Shown: in pieces, positions 60,728 to 64,000 of the stretch
Layout: each line of letters starts with the position of its first letter
Position numbering within the stretch: position 1 is the first letter of the stretch
Source of the DNA: Rhizohabitans arisaemae
GTDB taxonomy: Bacteria; Actinomycetota; Actinomycetes; Streptosporangiales; Streptosporangiaceae
Assembly: GCF_025996515.1 (NCBI RefSeq)
Contig: NZ_BLRH01000060.1
Span: 1,116,001-1,180,000 of the forward strand
Length of the DNA: 64,000 nucleotides
Reading direction: 5' to 3'
The notes under the pieces: generated by a model
The model's input: only the letters and a program-made list of their open reading frames with translations
The model's database searches: none
What the model was told of the DNA's origin: nothing
Translations under genes and position numbers: made by a program

Positions 60728-63439
60728 TCAGCTCTTTGCCGCGGTCCGTTTCTTTGCCGTCGCTTTACCGGTCGTCGCTTTCTTGGCCGCGGACTTCTTC
60801 GGTGTCGCCGGTCCACGGGCCCGCCGCTCGGCGAGCAGCTCGGCCGCCCGCTCGATCGTGATCTCATCGACCACGTCGCCCTTGCGGAGCGAGGCGTTGG
60901 TCTCACCATCGGTGACATAAGGGCCGAATCTGCCCTCTTTCACCACCACGGGCTGCTTGGAGTTGGGGTCGTCCCCCAGCTCACGCAGGGGTGGCGCGGC
61001 CGCGGCCCGGCCACGCCCCCGGGTCTTGGGCTGGGCGAACAGCTCCTTGGCCCGCTCGACCGTGACCGTGAAGAGCTCTTCCTCCGAGGCGAGCGAGCGA
61101 GATTCCTTCCCCTTGGTCACATAAGGACCATAAGGACCGTTCTGTGCGGTCACCGGCTCGCCGTCCAGCTCACCCAGGAGACGGGGAAGCGAGAGCACCT
61201 TGAGCGCGTCCTCCAGCGTGACCGTCTCCAGCGACATGGTCTTGAGCAGCGACGCGGTCCGCGGCTTGGGCGCGCCCCGCTTGGCCGAGACCTCCTCCGG
61301 CAGGATCTCCGTGACGTACGGGCCGAACCGGCCGGACTTGGCGACGATCTCATGGCCGGTCGCGGGATCCACACCGAGCACGTTGTCGCCGCTCGGCCTG
61401 GACATCAACTCCTCGGCCTTCTCCGCGGTCAGCTCGTCCGGGGCCATGTCCTCGGGGATGTTGACCCGCTGCTCCGCGTCACCCCGCTGGATGTACGGCC
61501 CGTAACGGCCCACCCGCGCCACGATGTCGGAGTCCCGGATCGGGACGGAGCTCACCTCGCGGGCGTCGATCTCCCCGAGGTTGGTCACCAGCTCCTTCAG
61601 CCCCTCCTCACCGTTCTCGCCGTAGTAGAAGCGGCGCAGCCACGGGACACGCTCGGCCTCACCACGGGCGATCGAGTCGAGGCACTCCTCCATCCGTGCG
61701 GTGAACTCGTAGTCGACCAGATGCCCGAAATGCCGTTCGAGCAGATTCACCACCGCGAAGGCGAGGAAGGTGGGCACCAGGGCGGTGCCCTTCTTGAAGA
61801 CGTAGTCCCGGGCGAGAATCGTGCCGATGATGCTGGAGTAGGTCGACGGACGGCCGATCTCCCGATCCTCAAGCTCCTTGATCAACGACGCCTCGGTGTA
61901 GCGCGCCGGGGCCCGGGTGGCGTGGGCTTCCACGCTCAGCTCCTGCGCGTTCAGCGCCTCGCCCTCGGTGAGCGGGGGCAGCCTGCGCTCCTGGTCGTCC
62001 CGATCCGTGGACGGGTCGTCCGCGCCCTCCACGTAGGCCTTGAGGAACCCGTAGAACTTGATCACGCGTCCGGACGCGCTGAACTCGGCCTGCTCACCCT
62101 CGCTCGACGTCCCGGCCACCTTCACCGAGACGGACTCACCGACCGCGTCGGTCATCTGTGAGGCGACCGTACGCTGCCAGATCAGCTCATACAGCCGGAA
62201 CTTGTCCCCGGACAGGCCCGCCTCGCCCGGGGTCCGGAAGGACTCACCGGCGGGACGGATCGCCTCGTGCGCCTCCTGGGCGTTCTTCACCTTGCCGGCG
62301 TAGATCCGCGGCTTGGCCGGGACGTAGTCGGCGCCGTACAGCTTCCTCGCCTGGCTGCGTGCGGCGGAGATCGCCGTTTCGGACAGCGTCACGCTGTCCG
62401 TACGCATGTAGGTGATATATCCCTCTTCGTACAGGCCTTGAGCGACCTGCATCGTGTACTTCGAGGAGAAGCCGAGCTTGCGGCTCGCCTCCTGCTGAAG
62501 GGTGGTCGTGCGGAACGGCGCGTACGGGCTGCGCTTGTACGGCTTGCGCTCGACACTCGAGACGACGAACGAGGCACCGCTCAACCGCCCGGCCAGCGCG
62601 CCCGCCGCAGCCTCGTCCAGATGCAGGACACCGGTCCCCTTGAGCGTCCCGGAACTCGTGAAATCCCTGCCCTGCGCGATCCGCCTGCCGTCCAGGCCCG
62701 TCAGCGTGGCGGCGAAGGTCCGCAGATCCGCATCCGGACCGACGTCAATCGTCTCGAACTGCGCCTGCAGATCCCAGTACGAGGCGGACGTGAACGCCAT
62801 ACGCTCGCGTTCGCGCTCCACCACCAGCCGGGTCGCCACCGACTGAACCCGCCCCGCCGAGAGGCGCGACCTGACTTTCCGCCACAGGACCGGGCTGACC
62901 TCATATCCGTAGAGCCGGTCCAGGATACGACGCGTCTCCTGGGCGTCCACCAGCCGCAGATTCAGATCCCGCGGGTTCTCCACCGCGTGCCGGATCGCCT
63001 CCGGCGTGATCTCGTGGAAGACCATGCGGCGGACCGGCACCTTGGGCTTGAGCTCCTCGCGCAGATGCCAGGCGATCGCCTCGCCCTCACGGTCCTCGTC
63101 CGTGGCCAGATAGAGCTCGTCGGCTTCTTTAAGAAGGTCCTTGAGTTTCTTGACCTGGGCTTTCTTTCCGGTGTTGACTACATAGAGCGGCTCGAACTCG
63201 TGGTCCACATTCACGCCCAGCCGGGCCCACGGTTGCTCCTTGAACTTGGCCGGAATGTCATCGGCCTTCTCCGGTAGGTCGCGGATATGGCCGATGCTCG
63301 ACTCCACGACGAAGCCGCGACCGAGGTATCCCGCGATCGTCTTCGCTTTCGCCGGCGACTCGACGATCACCAAGCGGGTCCCTCCGGCGTTGCCGTTTTT
63401 AGCTGGCACGCTGCTTCCTACCTCGCTGCTCTCTGTCAA
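60728..63439 (-). CDS. topA: DNA topoisomerase I
   Basis: A 903-aa type IA topoisomerase. The TOPRIM domain has VIVESPAKAKTIAGYLG and DEDREGEAIAWHL (acidic DxDxE). The active-site tyrosine lies in EEGYITYMRTDSVTLS. Four C-terminal repeat segments end in GRYGPYIQRGD, GRFGPYVTE, NGPYGPYVTKG and GRFGPYVTDG (Topo_C_Rpt), with no zinc-finger cysteines, as in actinobacteria. The tail is Lys/Ala rich (KKSAAKKATTGKATAKKR), which aids processivity. The ATG at 63439 is the first of the conserved N-terminus region. Confidence 0.96.
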   Translation of the reverse strand: MTESSEVGSSVPAKNGNAGGTRLVIVESPAKAKTIAGYLGRGFVVESSIGHIRDLPEKADDIPAKFKEQPWARLGVNVDHEFEPLYVVNTGKKAQVKKLKDLLKEADELYLATDEDREGEAIAWHLREELKPKVPVRRMVFHEITPEAIRHAVENPRDLNLRLVDAQETRRILDRLYGYEVSPVLWRKVRSRLSAGRVQSVATRLVVERERERMAFTSASYWDLQAQFETIDVGPDADLRTFAATLTGLDGRRIAQGRDFTSSGTLKGTGVLHLDEAAAGALAGRLSGASFVVSSVERKPYKRSPYAPFRTTTLQQEASRKLGFSSKYTMQVAQGLYEEGYITYMRTDSVTLSETAISAARSQARKLYGADYVPAKPRIYAGKVKNAQEAHEAIRPAGESFRTPGEAGLSGDKFRLYELIWQRTVASQMTDAVGESVSVKVAGTSSEGEQAEFSASGRVIKFYGFLKAYVEGADDPSTDRDDQERRLPPLTEGEALNAQELSVEAHATRAPARYTEASLIKELEDREIGRPSTYSSIIGTILARDYVFKKGTALVPTFLAFAVVNLLERHFGHLVDYEFTARMEECLDSIARGEAERVPWLRRFYYGENGEEGLKELVTNLGEIDAREVSSVPIRDSDIVARVGRYGPYIQRGDAEQRVNIPEDMAPDELTAEKAEELMSRPSGDNVLGVDPATGHEIVAKSGRFGPYVTEILPEEVSAKRGAPKPRTASLLKTMSLETVTLEDALKVLSLPRLLGELDGEPVTAQNGPYGPYVTKGKESRSLASEEELFTVTVERAKELFAQPKTRGRGRAAAAPPLRELGDDPNSKQPVVVKEGRFGPYVTDGETNASLRKGDVVDEITIERAAELLAERRARGPATPKKSAAKKATTGKATAKKRTAAKS

Positions 63440-63638
63440 TACCCTGAGCCGGACCTACCATGGCCCACTCCTGGTGGAGCGGTTCCCCATCCCTTGCCCC
63501 ACTGTCCCCGGGGACTTCCCTTCCTTACCCGATCCGGCGCCCTCGCTATCAGGCTCTTCCGGGTAGAGCCCCCAGGACGCAGAATAGAAGACCTGCGGGG
63601 GTAAGACTCCCCTCCACACCCCCAGGAGATTATGCCCA

Positions 63639-63824
63639 GTGCTTGAGTACTCGTACTTGGTACTCCGCCTACCGCGTGAGATGTCCAGAGACGCCGCGCG
63701 GCAGATACTGACCGAGCATGCCGAGTACGGCGACTGGGAGCTCGACCGCCTGCGACTGTATCCGGACGGCAGCCGCCGGGTGTGGCTACGCCGCAAAGTC
63801 ATCCGCGCCGTCCGAACTCTCTGA
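63639..63824 (+). CDS. DUF5703 family small protein
   Basis: A 61-aa protein: LEYSYLVLRLPREMSRDAAR, ILTEHAEYGDWELDRLRLY and RRVWLRRKVIR. The pattern, length and site next to topA match the DUF5703 proteins of actinobacteria. The GTG at 63639 follows CAGGAGA by 10 nt. The function is unknown. The 3' end overlaps the convergent partial gene by 26 nt. Confidence 0.8.
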   Translation: MLEYSYLVLRLPREMSRDAARQILTEHAEYGDWELDRLRLYPDGSRRVWLRRKVIRAVRTL

Positions 63825-64000
63825 TCTCCTTCTTGATCTCCTCTATCAGCTGCCTCTCCTCTATCACAGCCGACTCCCTGCGGCGGGCCTTCGCCACGCC
63901 GTAGGCGATCTGAGCCTGCTGTAGCTGCCGCTGCAGCCGCGCCGCCCGGCGACCACCCCGGATCGCCGCACGCCGTACCGCGCGACGCCGGCTTCCGTTG
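63799..64000 (-). CDS. Partial CDS, C-terminus of a helical Arg/Gln/Glu-rich protein
   Basis: The minus-strand frame enters from the right edge and ends at a TGA at 63799-63801. The visible 66 residues are highly charged and helical: LQRQLQQAQIAYGVAKARRR, IEERQLIEEIKKEIREFGRR. They look like a coiled-coil tail. No family can be named from this part alone. Confidence 0.6.
   Translation of the reverse strand, partial: NGSRRRAVRRAAIRGGRRAARLQRQLQQAQIAYGVAKARRRESAVIEERQLIEEIKKEIREFGRRG

Overview
The window is high-GC actinobacterial DNA. Its core gene order is a MidA-type methyltransferase, a lone nuoD, folK-folB-(SnoaL)-folP, folE-ftsH-hpt/tilS-zincin-dacB | ppa, and holB-(MFS)tmk-topA. With a SAM-IV riboswitch (an actinomycete class), GTG/TTG starts and a secreted inhibitory-type serpin, this points to the Streptosporangiales, perhaps a thermophilic member such as a Thermobispora-like strain. 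The species cannot be fixed from the sequence alone.

Layout. 1-5.9 kb: an NDUFAF7/MidA-like methyltransferase, an ArsR regulator, a class V aminotransferase behind a SAM-IV riboswitch, a cytochrome P450, a stand-alone NuoD paralogue and DUF3180. 5.9-15.7 kb, mostly minus strand: pterin/folate synthesis, a 146-bp tandem repeat, ftsH, an in-frame tilS-hpt fusion, a DUF2342 zincin and dacB. 15.8-26.9 kb: ppa, an NlpC/P60 hydrolase, a membrane-anchored sigma-like protein, a saccharopine-dehydrogenase-like enzyme coupled to a lipoprotein, an ABC-F ATPase, a lipoprotein serpin and an M20-like protein lacking expected metal ligands. 27.2-33.6 kb: a peptide-type ABC importer operon (SBP, two permeases, two ATPases) ending in a polysaccharide deacetylase.

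33.6-43.6 kb is an island bounded by a 357-bp direct duplication of the deacetylase 3' end (3 mismatches). It holds an orphan HsdR-N-like nuclease, an XRE/TPR-like regulator, and, divergent from it, a tightly packed operon: three small unknown proteins, an HhH-GPD DNA glycosylase, a radical SAM protein with a B12-binding-like N-terminus, a second thymidylate-kinase-like protein and a NUDIX hydrolase. A frameshifted membrane NACHT NTPase follows. This operon is the best candidate for an undescribed system, perhaps in nucleotide or DNA modification, repair or defence.

44.2-52.6 kb holds tRNA-Thr(CGT), then a complete class IV lanthipeptide cluster: a small XRE regulator, LanL with zinc ligands kept, an S9 prolyl-oligopeptidase-type protease, three paralogous precursors (ALQEL leader motif, Cys-Cys and T-C-x2-C-T cores), an ABC exporter and a convergent SARP regulator. 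53-64 kb returns to core genes: a TAP-like secreted hydrolase, PSP1/RicT, a SigE-family ECF sigma factor with a coupled membrane protein, holB, an MFS-tmk fusion, topA and a DUF5703 protein.
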